Shown here: in pieces, positions 53,378-63,108 of the stretch | How positions within the stretch are numbered: position 1 is the stretch's first letter | How the letters are laid out: each line of letters begins with the position of its first letter | Source: Streptomyces sp. RKAG290 | Lineage (GTDB): Bacteria; Actinomycetota; Actinomycetes; Streptomycetales; Streptomycetaceae | Assembly (NCBI RefSeq): GCF_023701695.1 | Contig: NZ_JAJOZC010000001.1 | Span: 7,377,894 to 7,441,893 of the forward strand | DNA: 64,000 nt | Direction of reading: 5' to 3' | Made by a program: the position numbers and the translations under genes | The notes under the pieces: generated by a model | What the model saw: only the letters and a program-made list of their open reading frames with translations | Told to the model about the DNA's origin: nothing | Database searches by the model: none

Positions 53378-54745
53378 TCAGGCGTCCGTCCGGCCAGCAT
53401 CCGCCAGGGCGGCTGCCGGATCGTCGTCGCAGGGGCCGGCAGGAGTCCAGCGCCCGCTCTCCTTGCGGTACGGATACCAGCGCCCGTCCCGCCCGTAGCG
53501 GAGCTGGACGGTGCCGTCCACCGAGGTCCAGCGGTTGTGCTCGGCCCGCAGCCCGGGTGCGTCGTCCTCCTCCCAGGCCTCGGCGAGCTGCGTCCTGGCG
53601 CGGGCCAGGGACGCGGCGTCCGGCGTCCACTCCTCGTCGAGCACGGCGAGCGCGGCCGCACCGCCGTACTGCCAGGCACGCACCGCGGCCTGCAACCCGG
53701 CCGGTCTGCGCGCCGACCCGGCCGCCAGCCGGTTGGCGATCCATGGTTCGGGACGCGCGTCCGCGGCCAGCCGCACCGCGTCCTGCTCGGGTGTCAGACC
53801 GGCCGGGACCGGCTGCAGCCCGTGGCCGGGGGACAGGGCTTCCGCGAGCATCCGGTGGGCCCGCGCCGCGCTGTCCGTCGCCAGCATCTCCAGCGCCGTC
53901 GGGTCCACGCCCGGCTCCGGGTCGGTCTCCGTGTCCAGCGAGGGCGACACCCCGGCCTCGGCGGGAAGCGAGGGGGGCGCGGGCAGCGGTGGGAGAGCGT
54001 CCCCCGCCGCATGGACCTCGGCCGCCGGAACCCCGCGCACGCCCCGGTCCCCGGGCACCACCGCGGAGACGTCGACCGCCGCGGACGGCTCGTGCCCGGC
54101 GGCCCGGACGGTGATCCGCACCTGGAGCTCGTCCAGCAGCCGACGTTCGCCGCGCCCCCGCATGAGCAGCAGGACGAACGGGTCCTGGTCCAGCAGCCGC
54201 GCCACCTGATAGCAGAGCGCCGCGGTGTGCGGGCAGTGGTCCCAGGCCTCGCAGGTGCACTCCGGGTCGAGGTCACCGATGGCCGGAAGCAGATCCACGC
54301 CCGCCGCGGCGGCGTCCTCGACCAGATCCGGCGGCATCTCACGGTCGAGCAGCGCCGCTATGTGGCCGGCCCGTTCGACCGCCATGTCCAGGAACCGGTC
54401 CCACTTCTCCTCGCTCAGCTCCTGGAGCAGCACATCGCTGCGGTACGCGTTCGCATCGTGGTCCTGGACCACCGAGGTGATCCGGCCGGGCCGCACGGAG
54501 ACCGCACCGACCCGGCCCTCCCGGGCGAACCGGCGTCCCCTCTTGAGCTGTTGGCCGTCCAGCGCGGTGTCCTCCAGCGCCTTCAGCCATGCCCGGCCCC
54601 ACCACGACTCCGCGAAGCCGCGGCCGCTCGCGGGCGGCAGCGGGGCGAAGGTGCGCTCCTGCTCGGGTGCCGAGGGCGCGGTGTCGTCCTGCTCGTCGCT
54701 GTCGTACCGGTCGGCGTACTCGTCGCGTCCGTATCCGTCGCTCAT
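53378..54745 (-). CDS. SWIM zinc-finger protein
   Basis: ATG 54745 follows AGGGGG and overlaps the helicase stop (ATGA), so the two are coupled. Of 455 residues, about 35-130 include WWGRAWLKALEDTALDGQQL and GRRFAREGRVGAVSV. The SWIM motif CxCx(n)CxH is at about 168-180 (PECTCEAWDHCPHTAAL). The rest is low-complexity and acidic, ending in a Trp-rich patch (LRYGRDGRWYPYRKESGRW). SWIM fingers bind nucleic acid or protein. The constant pairing with a SNF2 helicase in actinobacteria implies one DNA-remodelling or repair complex. Confidence 0.87.
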   Translation of the reverse strand: MSDGYGRDEYADRYDSDEQDDTAPSAPEQERTFAPLPPASGRGFAESWWGRAWLKALEDTALDGQQLKRGRRFAREGRVGAVSVRPGRITSVVQDHDANAYRSDVLLQELSEEKWDRFLDMAVERAGHIAALLDREMPPDLVEDAAAAGVDLLPAIGDLDPECTCEAWDHCPHTAALCYQVARLLDQDPFVLLLMRGRGERRLLDELQVRITVRAAGHEPSAAVDVSAVVPGDRGVRGVPAAEVHAAGDALPPLPAPPSLPAEAGVSPSLDTETDPEPGVDPTALEMLATDSAARAHRMLAEALSPGHGLQPVPAGLTPEQDAVRLAADARPEPWIANRLAAGSARRPAGLQAAVRAWQYGGAAALAVLDEEWTPDAASLARARTQLAEAWEEDDAPGLRAEHNRWTSVDGTVQLRYGRDGRWYPYRKESGRWTPAGPCDDDPAAALADAGRTDA

Positions 54746-57627
54746 CGTGCGCCCCCTCGCAATTCCACCAGATCGGCCAGTTCCGCATCGCTGAGCTCGG
54801 TCAGGGCGCTCTCGCCGGAACCGAGCACCGCGTCCGCCAGGCCCTGCTTGCGGGCCAGCATGTCGGCGATCCGGTCCTCGATCGTGCCCTCGGCGATCAG
54901 CCGGTGGACCTGGACCGGCTGGGTCTGCCCGATGCGGTACGCCCGGTCGGTCGCCTGCGCCTCGACCGCGGGGTTCCACCAGCGGTCGAAGTGCACCACA
55001 TGACCCGCCCTGGTGAGGTTGAGCCCGGTTCCGGCCGCCTTGAGCGACAGCAGGAAGACCGGCGCCTCGCCCGCCTGGAAGCGGTTCACCATCGTCTCCC
55101 GCGCGGCGACCGGCGTGCCGCCGTGCAGGAACTGGGTGCGGACCCCGCGCGCCGCCAGATGCCGTTCGAGCAGCCGGGCCATCTGCACGTACTGGGTGAA
55201 CACGAGGACGGCCGCGCCCTCCGCGAGAATGGTGTCCAGCAGTTCGTCGAGCAGTTCCACCTTCCCCGAACGACCGGTGATCCGCGGTTCCTCCTCCTTG
55301 AGGTACTGCGCCGGGTGGTTGCAGATCTGTTTGAGCGCGGTCAGCAGTTTCACCACCAGACCGCGCCGGGCGATGCCGTCGGCGTCGGAGATCGCCGCCA
55401 GGGTCTCGCGTACCACTGCCTCGTACAGACCCGTCTGCTCGGCTGTCAGGGAGACCGCACGGTCCGTCTCGGTCTTCGGCGGCAGCTCCGGGGCGATGCC
55501 CGGATCGGACTTGCGCCGGCGCAGCAGGAACGGCCGTACCAGCGCGCCGAGCCGCTCGGCCGCAGCCGGGTCGCTGCCGCCCTCCGCGGCGCGCGCGTAC
55601 CGGGTACGGAAGGTGCCGAGCCGGCCGAGCAGGCCGGGCGTCGTCCAGTCCAGGATCGCCCACAGTTCCGAGAGGTTGTTCTCCACGGGGGTGCCGGTCA
55701 GGGCCACCCGCGCCTGCGCGCCGATCGTGCGGAGCTGCTTGGCCGTTGCCGAGTACGGGTTCTTCACGTGCTGCGCCTCGTCCGCGACGACCATGCCCCA
55801 CCGGGTGGCCGCGAGCTTCGGCGCGTCCAGCCGCATGGTTCCGTACGTGGTGAGCACGAACTCGCCGTCCGCCAGGTCCTCCAGACTGCGCGATCCGCCG
55901 TGGAACCGGCGCACCGCGGTGCCCGGCGCGAACTTCTCGATCTCCCGCTGCCAGTTGCCCATCAGGGAGGTCGGGCAGACCACCAGGGTGGGGCCCGCGG
56001 CCGATTCGAGGGTCTGCCGGTGCAGATGCAGCGCGATCAGGGTGATGGTCTTGCCGAGCCCCATGTCATCGGCGAGGCAGCCGCCGAGTCCGAGCGAGGT
56101 CATCGTGTGCAGCCAGTTCAGGCCGCGCAGCTGGTAGTCGCGCAACGTCGCGTCGAGCGCCGCCGGCTGACCGAGCGCCGGCTCCTCGCCCTGCGCCTGC
56201 CGGGACTCCGGATCGGCGACCTGCTGCCGCAGCGTCTCAAGCCACCCGGTAGCCCGCACCTCCACCCGGCGGCCGCCGACCTCGGTGGAACCGGTCAGCA
56301 CCGCCCCGAGTGCGTCGATCGGCGTCACCTTGCGGTCCTGGGTCTCCCGGGCGCGACGCGCTTCGTCGGGGTCGATCAGCACCCACTGGTCACGCAGCCG
56401 CACCAGTGGCCTGCCCGCCTCGGCCAGCCGGTCGACCTCGGCGCGGCTGAGCTTCTGGTCACCGAGCGCGAACCACCAGTTGAACGTGAGCAGGGCGTCC
56501 GCGGACAGGAGCGGTGCGGTGTCCGACGCGGTACGTCCCGGGGAACCGCCGTCCTCGTCCTCGTCGCCGGCCGGGCCGATCACCGCGCGCGCCGTGAGCT
56601 TGCGGGCCAGCGCGCGCGGCCAGTGCACCTGGACGCCCGTCGCGGCCAGGGCCCGTGAGGCGGGGCCGAGCAGTTCGACGATCTCCTCGTCGGCCGGGTC
56701 CACGGCGTCGGGCACGGCCGCCGACAGCAGCGGGGTCAGAGGCGGCCAGGCGCGGGCTGCCCGGCGCAGCATCAGCAGCGCGTCCATCCGGGCCCTCGGC
56801 CCGAAGGCCGCGGCGGTCGGCCCGCTGCCGGCCCAGATCTCGGCGGCGTCGGTGACCAGGGCCGGATCGTTGACGCTGTGGATCTGCGGCACCACCCGGA
56901 ACGCGGGCCCTGCGGACGGATCGTCGGCCCGGTCGAGGCCGGAGACCTCCACCCGCAGCGAGAGCCGGACGCCCGCGTCGTGCCCGGCGGCGACATCGGC
57001 GACCCAGGCGCGCTGATCCGGCAGATGCTGCGGCGCGTCCGCGGCGAAGGCCGGGCCGCCGGTGGCGAAGGCGGCGCCCGGCGTGCGCGGCAGGCCGTCG
57101 GCGACCGCGTCGAGGAACGCCCGCACCAGCCACTCCGGTTCGGGCAGCAGCAGGGGCTCCGCCGCAGCATCCAGCGGCACCGCATGGGCACTTGGCGGCA
57201 TGGAGGCGGCAAGAATACGGATCCGGGTCTGATCGTCCGCGGTGAGCGGACCGGCCCGCCACGTGTCGTGGTCCGTCGCGCTCAGTCCCGGCAACAGCAG
57301 TCCACGGGCGGTGAACTGCAGGGCCAGCAGGGCTGCCGCACCCCAGAAGGCGGCCGAAGGCGAGGCGGGTGCCAGGACCCGTGCCCGAGTCAGTACGGGC
57401 AGGGCGTCGCGGACGGGGAGCAGTCGCGCCGTCACCCCGTACGGCTGGGCCCCGGTGCCGGTCACGGTCAGTTCCTCGACGGTCCCGGGGGCGTCGGGCG
57501 GGCTGTTACCTTCGGGGTGCCAGAAGGCGACGCGTCCGGCGCGGTAGGGATCCGCGGGCAGGAAAACCACGGAGCAGCCGGCGAGCACGGAGATCTCGGA
57601 GGGCGTTGCTGCGGGGAGACTGTGCAC
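54742..57627 (-). CDS. SNF2-family DEAD/DEAH helicase
   Basis: The 961-residue ATPase begins at GTG 57627. The first 480 residues are the SNF2-associated N-terminal region (DUF3670-like). The motor has all key motifs: DDMGLGKTIT (Walker A), VVCPTSLMGNWQREIEKFAP, VVADEAQHVKN (DEAQ box), ALTGTPVENNLSELWAILDW, then in the second lobe VLVFTQYVQMARLLERHL, LLSLKAAGTGLNLTRAGHVV and HFDRWWNPAVEAQATDRAYR with IGQ. It translocates on double-stranded DNA using ATP. The partner SWIM protein overlaps its end. The 254 bases upstream are shared with a divergent desaturase gene. Confidence 0.93.
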   Translation of the reverse strand: MHSLPAATPSEISVLAGCSVVFLPADPYRAGRVAFWHPEGNSPPDAPGTVEELTVTGTGAQPYGVTARLLPVRDALPVLTRARVLAPASPSAAFWGAAALLALQFTARGLLLPGLSATDHDTWRAGPLTADDQTRIRILAASMPPSAHAVPLDAAAEPLLLPEPEWLVRAFLDAVADGLPRTPGAAFATGGPAFAADAPQHLPDQRAWVADVAAGHDAGVRLSLRVEVSGLDRADDPSAGPAFRVVPQIHSVNDPALVTDAAEIWAGSGPTAAAFGPRARMDALLMLRRAARAWPPLTPLLSAAVPDAVDPADEEIVELLGPASRALAATGVQVHWPRALARKLTARAVIGPAGDEDEDGGSPGRTASDTAPLLSADALLTFNWWFALGDQKLSRAEVDRLAEAGRPLVRLRDQWVLIDPDEARRARETQDRKVTPIDALGAVLTGSTEVGGRRVEVRATGWLETLRQQVADPESRQAQGEEPALGQPAALDATLRDYQLRGLNWLHTMTSLGLGGCLADDMGLGKTITLIALHLHRQTLESAAGPTLVVCPTSLMGNWQREIEKFAPGTAVRRFHGGSRSLEDLADGEFVLTTYGTMRLDAPKLAATRWGMVVADEAQHVKNPYSATAKQLRTIGAQARVALTGTPVENNLSELWAILDWTTPGLLGRLGTFRTRYARAAEGGSDPAAAERLGALVRPFLLRRRKSDPGIAPELPPKTETDRAVSLTAEQTGLYEAVVRETLAAISDADGIARRGLVVKLLTALKQICNHPAQYLKEEEPRITGRSGKVELLDELLDTILAEGAAVLVFTQYVQMARLLERHLAARGVRTQFLHGGTPVAARETMVNRFQAGEAPVFLLSLKAAGTGLNLTRAGHVVHFDRWWNPAVEAQATDRAYRIGQTQPVQVHRLIAEGTIEDRIADMLARKQGLADAVLGSGESALTELSDAELADLVELRGGAR

Positions 57628-57881
57628 AGCGATGTCAGATTCCTCAAATTTGACTAGTGGGCCGGGGTCGCCGAGGGTACTCCATCACATCCGCCGACGG
57701 GGCCGACTTCCGAGTGATCCACCTCACTCGCCGATGCCCGGTATGTCGGCAGGTGTAGCCAGCCCCCCTCCGGAATGAGGGGGTTGGCACCAGCAGATAT
57801 CGGGTGGTGGCTCCATGGCTGCTATACATCTGCGACCCGTACGTTTCATCAGGTCAGCGCACCCCTAAGACCGGAGACATC

Positions 57882-58934
57882 ATGCCTCAGGCCGCAACCA
57901 CCGTCGCGGAACGAACCCGCGACGGTGCCGCAAGTGCCGGAAGTACAGGAAGTGACTTCGCGCCACTGCTGCGGGCCGTCAAGGGGCAGGGACTCCTCGA
58001 GCGGCGCACCGGCTGGTACGCGGCAGGCATTGCCGCCAATCTGCTCGCTCTGGGCGCCGTGCTCACCGGCATGGTCCTCCTCGGCGACACATGGTGGACC
58101 CTCCTGCTCGCACTGCCCCTCGCCGTCATCTGGTCCCGTACCGCGTTCGTCGGCCACGACGCCGGGCATGCCCAGATAACCGGCGACCGGCGGGCGAGCC
58201 GGGCCATCGGCCTGGTGCACGCCAATCTGCTCCTCGGCATGAACGAGGCGTGGTGGAACGACAAGCACGTACGCCACCACGCCAACCCCAACCACGTGGA
58301 CAAGGACCCGGACGTCGGCGTCGGGGCGCTCGTCTGGACCCAGAAACAAGCCGCGCAGCGCGAAGGATTCGCCCGCTGGCTCACCCGCAACCAGGCCCTG
58401 CTGTTCTTCCCGATGCTGCTCCTCGAAGGCATCGCCCTGAAGATCTCCGGCTTCCAGTACCTGCGGCAGCAGCCCGCCCGGGAGCGCACCCTGTCGGCCC
58501 TGCTGCTGGTCGCCCACCTCGGGCTCTACGCCGCGCTGCTGCTCACCGTCATGTCGCCGGGGAAGGCCGTCGTCTTCGCGCTCGTGCACCACGCGCTCTT
58601 CGGCCTTCACCTCGGCATGGCGTTCGCCCCGAACCACAAGGGCATGGAGATGCCCGACCCCGACGGTGACCGCTGGGGCCACCTGCAGCGTCAGGTCCTC
58701 ACCTCGCGCAACGTGCGGGGCGCCGTCCTCACCGACTGGTTCCTCGGCGGACTCAACTACCAGATCGAGCACCACCTCTTCCCGAGCATGCCCCGCCCGC
58801 ACCTGCGGCTGGCGCAGCCGCTGGTCAAGGCCCACTGCGAGGCGCTCGGCATGCCGTACGCGGAGACCGGACTCGTCGAGTCCTACCGCCAGGCGCTGGA
58901 GCACATGCACGAGGTCGGCGCGCCGCTCAGGTGA
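57882..58934 (+). CDS. Acyl-lipid/acyl-CoA fatty acid desaturase (DesA3/delta-6-like)
   Basis: ATG 57882 follows CCGGAGACATC. The 350-residue membrane enzyme has four main helices and three His boxes of the di-iron centre: GHDAGH, KHVRHH (in DKHVRHHANPNHVD) and QIEHH (GLNYQIEHHLFPSMPRPHL). The third box with Gln-x-x-His-His is typical of front-end desaturases such as linoleoyl-CoA desaturase. It introduces a double bond into an acyl chain using oxygen and a reductase. A GC hairpin (57765-57784) in the leader could regulate it. A small membrane protein gene follows. Confidence 0.9.
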   Translation: MPQAATTVAERTRDGAASAGSTGSDFAPLLRAVKGQGLLERRTGWYAAGIAANLLALGAVLTGMVLLGDTWWTLLLALPLAVIWSRTAFVGHDAGHAQITGDRRASRAIGLVHANLLLGMNEAWWNDKHVRHHANPNHVDKDPDVGVGALVWTQKQAAQREGFARWLTRNQALLFFPMLLLEGIALKISGFQYLRQQPARERTLSALLLVAHLGLYAALLLTVMSPGKAVVFALVHHALFGLHLGMAFAPNHKGMEMPDPDGDRWGHLQRQVLTSRNVRGAVLTDWFLGGLNYQIEHHLFPSMPRPHLRLAQPLVKAHCEALGMPYAETGLVESYRQALEHMHEVGAPLR

Positions 58935-59031
58935 CCCGTCGCGGCCGGGTCCGCGACAGGCTGGAACCGATGAGAGCACACAGGCGTTCTCACAGCAGGA
59001 GCGGCCACTGGCCGCGAAGGAGGCGTGGACG

Positions 59032-59214
59032 ATGTCGAACAGCGCAAAGATCGCCATCGGGGGAGTTGTCGTCGCAGTCGTCCTGATGCCGTTCATCGGG
59101 TTCTGGCTGTCACTGCTGGTGCTCATCGGAGTTCCCGCGATCGCCTATCTGGCCCTGGATCCCAGCCAGCGGCGCAGGCTCCGAAGGATCACCCGGAAGG
59201 AAATCGGCCGCTGA
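59032..59214 (+). CDS. Small two-helix membrane protein
   Basis: ATG 59032 is preceded by an ideal GAAGGAGG site, 97 bases after the desaturase stop. The 60 residues contain a hydrophobic hairpin (IAIGGVVVAVVLMPFIGFWL then LLVLIGVPAIAYLAL) and a strongly basic tail (RRRLRRITRKEIGR). No family is recognised. Co-directional placement suggests it may assist the desaturase or its membrane environment. Confidence 0.65.
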   Translation: MSNSAKIAIGGVVVAVVLMPFIGFWLSLLVLIGVPAIAYLALDPSQRRRLRRITRKEIGR

Positions 59215-59286
59215 GAGGGTGCCGCCCGCAGCGAGCGGGGCACTCACCGCCGTGAACAGGAACGGCACGTCTGCAGGGGAGTGACG

Positions 59287-59313
59287 GGCGGGTGCCGGCA
59301 GCCGGCACCCGCC
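59287..59313. terminator. Hairpin terminator 1 between convergent genes
   Basis: A perfect 13-bp inverted repeat (GGCGGGTGCCGGC and its complement) with one base between the arms, 72 bases after the small membrane protein gene. Confidence 0.75.
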
Positions 59314-59319
59314 TCACCC

Positions 59320-59360
59320 CGTGGTGCGGGGGCCCGGGACTCCCGGGCCCCCGCACCACG
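59320..59360. terminator. Hairpin terminator 2 between convergent genes
   Basis: A perfect 20-bp inverted repeat (arms 59320-59339 and 59341-59360) lies 16 bases beyond the stop of the leftward crotonyl-CoA reductase gene. With the previous hairpin it separates the two convergent units. Confidence 0.85.
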
Positions 59361-59375
59361 CGTGCGCGAGGGGCG

Positions 59376-60704
59376 TCACCCGAACGGCAGGAGAGGGGCG
59401 ATGCGGTCCTCCCCGAGCCGGGCCCGACGCTCCGGATCGGTGACCCCGAGCCCCGGCTTCGGCGCCAGTGCCAGCACCCCGACCTTGCCCGTGTGCTGGT
59501 TGCGCTGGACCAGGCGAGCGGCCTCCGGGGCCTCGTCCAGGGCGTACGTCGTGGAGAGGGCGGGCCGGATGTGGCCCAGATCGAGCAGTCTCCCGACCGC
59601 CGCCTGCTCCTGCAGATTGGCTCCGTGGCTCCCGATCACCCGCTTGAGCCGCATCCACAGGTACCTGTTGTCGAACTCGTGCCGGTAGCCGGTGCTCGAC
59701 CCGCAGGTGACCACCGTCCCGCCCCGCCGGAGCACGAACACCGATACGCCGAACGTCGCCCGTCCGACATGTTCGAAGACGATGTGCGGGTCCTCGCCCA
59801 CCGCGGCCCGGATCAGCCGGCCGAGCTTCTTGCCGGCCACCGAGGGGTCCGCGGGCGGCTCACTGCCGGTCAGGCCGATCTCCGACCGGTCGATGACCGC
59901 ATGACAGCCCAGCGCCAACGCCTGCCGTGCCTTCTCCTCGCTGCTGACGATCCCCACGGCGATGCCCCCGCCGTTACGGACGAACTGCGTCGCGTAGGCG
60001 CCCAGCCCACCCGCCGCGCCCCAGATCAGCACCACATCGCCCTGCGTCATCCGGGCTCCGCGCTCACTGACGAGCATCCGGTATGCGGTGCCCGCGCAGA
60101 GCGGGTTGCAGGCGGCCTCCTCCCACGTGAGGTGGGCCGGTTTGGGCAGGAGCTGACTCGTGTGCACGACGCCGTAGTGCGCCAGACCGCCGAAATTGGT
60201 CTCGAAGCCCCAGGCCAGCTGGGACTCCCCGAGCATTCCGTCGGCATGGGTGGCCGGCTCCTCGGGGTCCACGTACACGGGGCTGACCACCACCTCGTCG
60301 CCCACGTGCCAGCGCCGCACCCCCGCCCCGGCGCGGACGATCACGCCCGCCGCGTCCGAGCCGACCACGTGGAACGGCCGGTCGTGACGGGTGGCCCAGC
60401 CGCCCCGCCGGCCCAGCGCCTGCAGGAAGGCGAAGGTCGGCACCGGCTCGAACATGGCCGACCACACGGTGTTGTAGTTGATGCCACTGGCCATCACAGC
60501 CACCAGTACTTCGTCCGGGGCGAGTTCGGGCATCGGCACCCGCCCCACGGTTAAGGACCTGCGGACGTCGTGGTCCGCCGACCCGGCGAACATGCCGACG
60601 TCCTCGGCGCGCAGATGCGCGGCCGTGTACTCCGCCGGGACCGGCAGCCTTTCCAGCTCCTGTGCGGCGGCTCCGGCCAGCACTGCTTCGGCGAGCGCGT
60701 CCAT
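59376..60704 (-). CDS. ccrA: Crotonyl-CoA carboxylase/reductase
   Basis: ATG 60704 follows GGAAGGA. The 442-residue medium-chain reductase shows the CCR signature stretches: MASGINYNTVWSAMFEPVP, FHVVGSDAAGVIVRAGAGVR, EEAACNPLCAGTAYRMLVSE, LIWGAAGGLGAYATQFVRNG, FEHVGRATFGVSVFVLRRGG and IGSHGANLQEQ. CCR reduces and carboxylates crotonyl-CoA with NADPH and CO2 to ethylmalonyl-CoA, used in acetate assimilation and as a polyketide extender. The length matches the family (about 447). No other ethylmalonyl-CoA gene lies beside it; a thioesterase domain at the right edge hints at a polyketide cluster. Confidence 0.9.
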   Translation of the reverse strand: MDALAEAVLAGAAAQELERLPVPAEYTAAHLRAEDVGMFAGSADHDVRRSLTVGRVPMPELAPDEVLVAVMASGINYNTVWSAMFEPVPTFAFLQALGRRGGWATRHDRPFHVVGSDAAGVIVRAGAGVRRWHVGDEVVVSPVYVDPEEPATHADGMLGESQLAWGFETNFGGLAHYGVVHTSQLLPKPAHLTWEEAACNPLCAGTAYRMLVSERGARMTQGDVVLIWGAAGGLGAYATQFVRNGGGIAVGIVSSEEKARQALALGCHAVIDRSEIGLTGSEPPADPSVAGKKLGRLIRAAVGEDPHIVFEHVGRATFGVSVFVLRRGGTVVTCGSSTGYRHEFDNRYLWMRLKRVIGSHGANLQEQAAVGRLLDLGHIRPALSTTYALDEAPEAARLVQRNQHTGKVGVLALAPKPGLGVTDPERRARLGEDRIAPLLPFG

Positions 60705-61001
60705 GAGGTTCCTTCCGATCGCGGCAACGGCCGAACCGCGGCCCGGCCGGGCCGCAGCGGTCCAAAGGTGCGGGTGCGCCGTGTGTGCCCACAAGGGAGG
60801 CGGACCCAATTCACGGGGATTGCGTACCGGCACCCGGTGCCGTTGTCACATCCCGACAGCTCGGGCCGCCGGTTCGGGAGCTCTGTCAGCCAGGTGAGGA
60901 CACCCCGCTCCCGAACCGCGCGTCCGGTGAGTGGAGCCCCGGCGGTACCCGTCAGTAGCGTCCGGGGCAGCCGCACTGATCCACGAAAGGTGAAGACCGC
61001 C

Positions 61002-61961
61002 ATGGCGCAGTCGCACACGGCATCGGGTCCCCACGACATCCCGCTCGAAGGCATGAGTACCGCAGACCGGGCCGTTGTCGGGGTCTTCGTCGGCGTACCG
61101 TTCGTCGCCGTGATCGCCTCGGTGGTCGTCCTGTGGGGCTGGGGCGTCACCTGGCACGACCTGGTGATCGGCGCGGTGATGTACGCGGTGGCGGTGCACG
61201 GCATCACGATCGGCTACCACCGGCTCTTCACCCACAAGGCGTTCAAGGCCGCCCGCCCGCTGAAGATAGCCCTGGCCGTCGCCGGCACCCTGGCCGTCGA
61301 GGGCGACGTCATCACCTGGTGCGCCGACCACCGCCGCCACCACCGTTTCGCGGACCGGCCCGGTGACCCGCACTCACCGTGGCGGTTCGGCACCTCGGTC
61401 CGGGCGCTGCTCAAGGGCATGGTCTGGGCCCACATCGGCTGGACGTTCAACAACAGCAAGACGGACCGCCGCAAGTACGTTCCCGATCTGCTCGCCGACC
61501 GGGACCTGGTCAGGGTCGGTCACTGGCAGCCGCTGATCGTGCTCTTCTCCTTCGGCGCACCCGCCGTGGCGGGCGGGCTGTGGGGCGACGGGAGCTGGGA
61601 CAGCACCGCCGCGTGGTCGGCCTTCTTCTGGGCGGGGCTCGTGCGCATCGGGCTGCTCCACCACGTCACCTGGTCGATCAACTCCATCTGTCACATCAGC
61701 GGTGCCCGGCCGTTCCGCTCCCACGACCGGTCGGGGAACGTCTGGTGGCTGGCCCCGGTCTCCGGCGGCGAGTCGTGGCACAACCTGCACCATGCCGATC
61801 CCACTTCGGCCCGGCATGGTGTACTGCGCGGCCAGGTCGACAGCAGCGCCCGGCTGATCCGCTGGTTCGAGCAGCTGTCCTGGGCCAGGGACGTCCGCTG
61901 GCCGGACGCGCGCAGGCTCGCCGCCCGAGCGGCGCACACCGAAGGCCCGCGGGCCCGCTGA
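61002..61961 (+). CDS. Acyl-CoA delta-9 desaturase (stearoyl-CoA desaturase type)
   Basis: ATG 61002 follows GAAAGGTGA. The 319-residue membrane protein has the three His boxes of the delta-9 family: HRLFTH (GYHRLFTHKAFKA), HRRHH (WCADHRRHHRFADRPGDPHS) and HNLHH (GGESWHNLHHADPTSARHG), with four transmembrane helices. It differs from the desaturase at 57882 in box spacing and the absence of QxxHH. The two enzymes could act in sequence to make polyunsaturated or unusual lipids. It is divergent from the CCR gene (297-base gap). Confidence 0.9.
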   Translation: MAQSHTASGPHDIPLEGMSTADRAVVGVFVGVPFVAVIASVVVLWGWGVTWHDLVIGAVMYAVAVHGITIGYHRLFTHKAFKAARPLKIALAVAGTLAVEGDVITWCADHRRHHRFADRPGDPHSPWRFGTSVRALLKGMVWAHIGWTFNNSKTDRRKYVPDLLADRDLVRVGHWQPLIVLFSFGAPAVAGGLWGDGSWDSTAAWSAFFWAGLVRIGLLHHVTWSINSICHISGARPFRSHDRSGNVWWLAPVSGGESWHNLHHADPTSARHGVLRGQVDSSARLIRWFEQLSWARDVRWPDARRLAARAAHTEGPRAR

Positions 61962-61979
61962 GAGCGGGCCCGCGGGCCT
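61943..61979. terminator. Hairpin terminator overlapping the delta-9 desaturase stop
   Basis: A perfect 17-bp stem (arms 61943-61959 and 61963-61979) with loop GAG. The stop codon TGA 61959-61961 lies in it. Confidence 0.82.
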
Positions 61980-62005
61980 CCGGGCCGCGCGGCTGCCGGG
62001 AGCGG

Positions 62006-63034
62006 TCAGCCGGTCAGGCCCAGCCCGGCGGCCAGGGTGGGCCAGGACGCCTTGAACTCACGCTGCCAGGAGGACCAGGCATGCGATCCGCCGGTGTAGA
62101 AGTGGACCTCGGCCGGAATCCCGAGGCCCGAGAGGCGGTTCGCGAAGCCGTGCGCCTGCACCCACAGCGTGCCCTCGAGGACGGCGCCCTCCAGATTGCC
62201 GAAGTCGATGCTCGGTATCCCGCTGCCCTGTGAGAGGTACAGACGGGTGCCGGAGAGCTGTTCGGCCTGCGCCGCGGGGTTGTGTGCGTTCCAGATGCTC
62301 CGGTTGAGGATGGGGCTGCCCCAGAGCAGCGACGGCAGTTGAAGCTCGCGGGCGACGATGGCGTTCAGCACCGTCGGCATGCCCAGCGCAGTCGTGTCCA
62401 GGATGCCGCTGTACGAGGCCGCGGCGCCGAATGCCCCCGGGTGCCGGGCCGCGAAGGCGAGCGCGCCGTAACCCCCGGTGGACACTCCGGCGACGGCGCG
62501 CGCCGTCCCCGCCCGGTAGTTGTTCCGGAGCAGCTCCATCACCTCGTCGACCTGGAACGTCTCGTAGTCGGGGGACGAGGAACTCCCGTAGTTCCACCAG
62601 GCGGTGGGGATTCCGGTGGGCCCGGACGACGGCATGACCGTGATGACGTCCTTGTCCGCGAGGAAGTCCTCGACATCGGTCTCCCGGGTCCAGGACGTGT
62701 AGTCGTCGTGCGCGCCCTGCAGGAGGTACAGCACCGGCCAGGTGCGGTCCGGCTGCGCGTCGAATCCGGCCGGCAGCAGGACCCGTACCGGCAGCGTCTT
62801 TCCGGCCGCCGGCGACTCGACGGTCAGATCGACGGTGCGGGCGTCGATCCTGGTCTCGGTGACGATGCGTGCACCGTCATCGGCGGTGGCGGCGGGCTGC
62901 ACGGCGGCCGGCGAACCGTACGCCGTCGACGCGCCTACGGTGCCCGCTGTCGCGAGCAGCACGGTCGCGACGGCGAGCGCGGCGTACTTCGCGCGGGCGC
63001 GGCGCGCCGGGCGGACCTGCGGGGATCGGGGCAT
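62006..63034 (-). CDS. Secreted alpha/beta-hydrolase esterase (antigen 85/EstA-like)
   Basis: I start at ATG 63034, which has GAGG upstream; a longer frame to 63088 lacks this. The 342 residues begin with an export signal (ARRARAKYAALAVATVLLAT, cleavage near AYGSP). The hydrolase has a tandem GAHDDYTSWTRETDVEDFL cap region, the nucleophile elbow GVSTGGYGALAFAARHPG, and a terminal catalytic His in FYTGGSHAWSSWQREF. It belongs to the esterase D/antigen 85 group, which act as acyl esterases or mycolyltransferases; streptomycetes lack mycolates, so esterase is the better guess. Confidence 0.82.
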   Translation of the reverse strand: MPRSPQVRPARRARAKYAALAVATVLLATAGTVGASTAYGSPAAVQPAATADDGARIVTETRIDARTVDLTVESPAAGKTLPVRVLLPAGFDAQPDRTWPVLYLLQGAHDDYTSWTRETDVEDFLADKDVITVMPSSGPTGIPTAWWNYGSSSSPDYETFQVDEVMELLRNNYRAGTARAVAGVSTGGYGALAFAARHPGAFGAAASYSGILDTTALGMPTVLNAIVARELQLPSLLWGSPILNRSIWNAHNPAAQAEQLSGTRLYLSQGSGIPSIDFGNLEGAVLEGTLWVQAHGFANRLSGLGIPAEVHFYTGGSHAWSSWQREFKASWPTLAAGLGLTG

Positions 63035-63108
63035 GGTGGGACCTCGTTTCGTCCGGATGATGCGTCGGGTGGGCAGGCAGGAAGGCAAGGGGTCCAGGGT
63101 CTTTCGTT

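Noticed and set aside
50899..53679. GAF regulator as a 926-residue protein starting far upstream
   Set aside because: The upstream translation is Arg/Pro-rich non-protein sequence that runs through the amidase gene on the same strand in another frame; ATG 52185 begins the recognisable protein.
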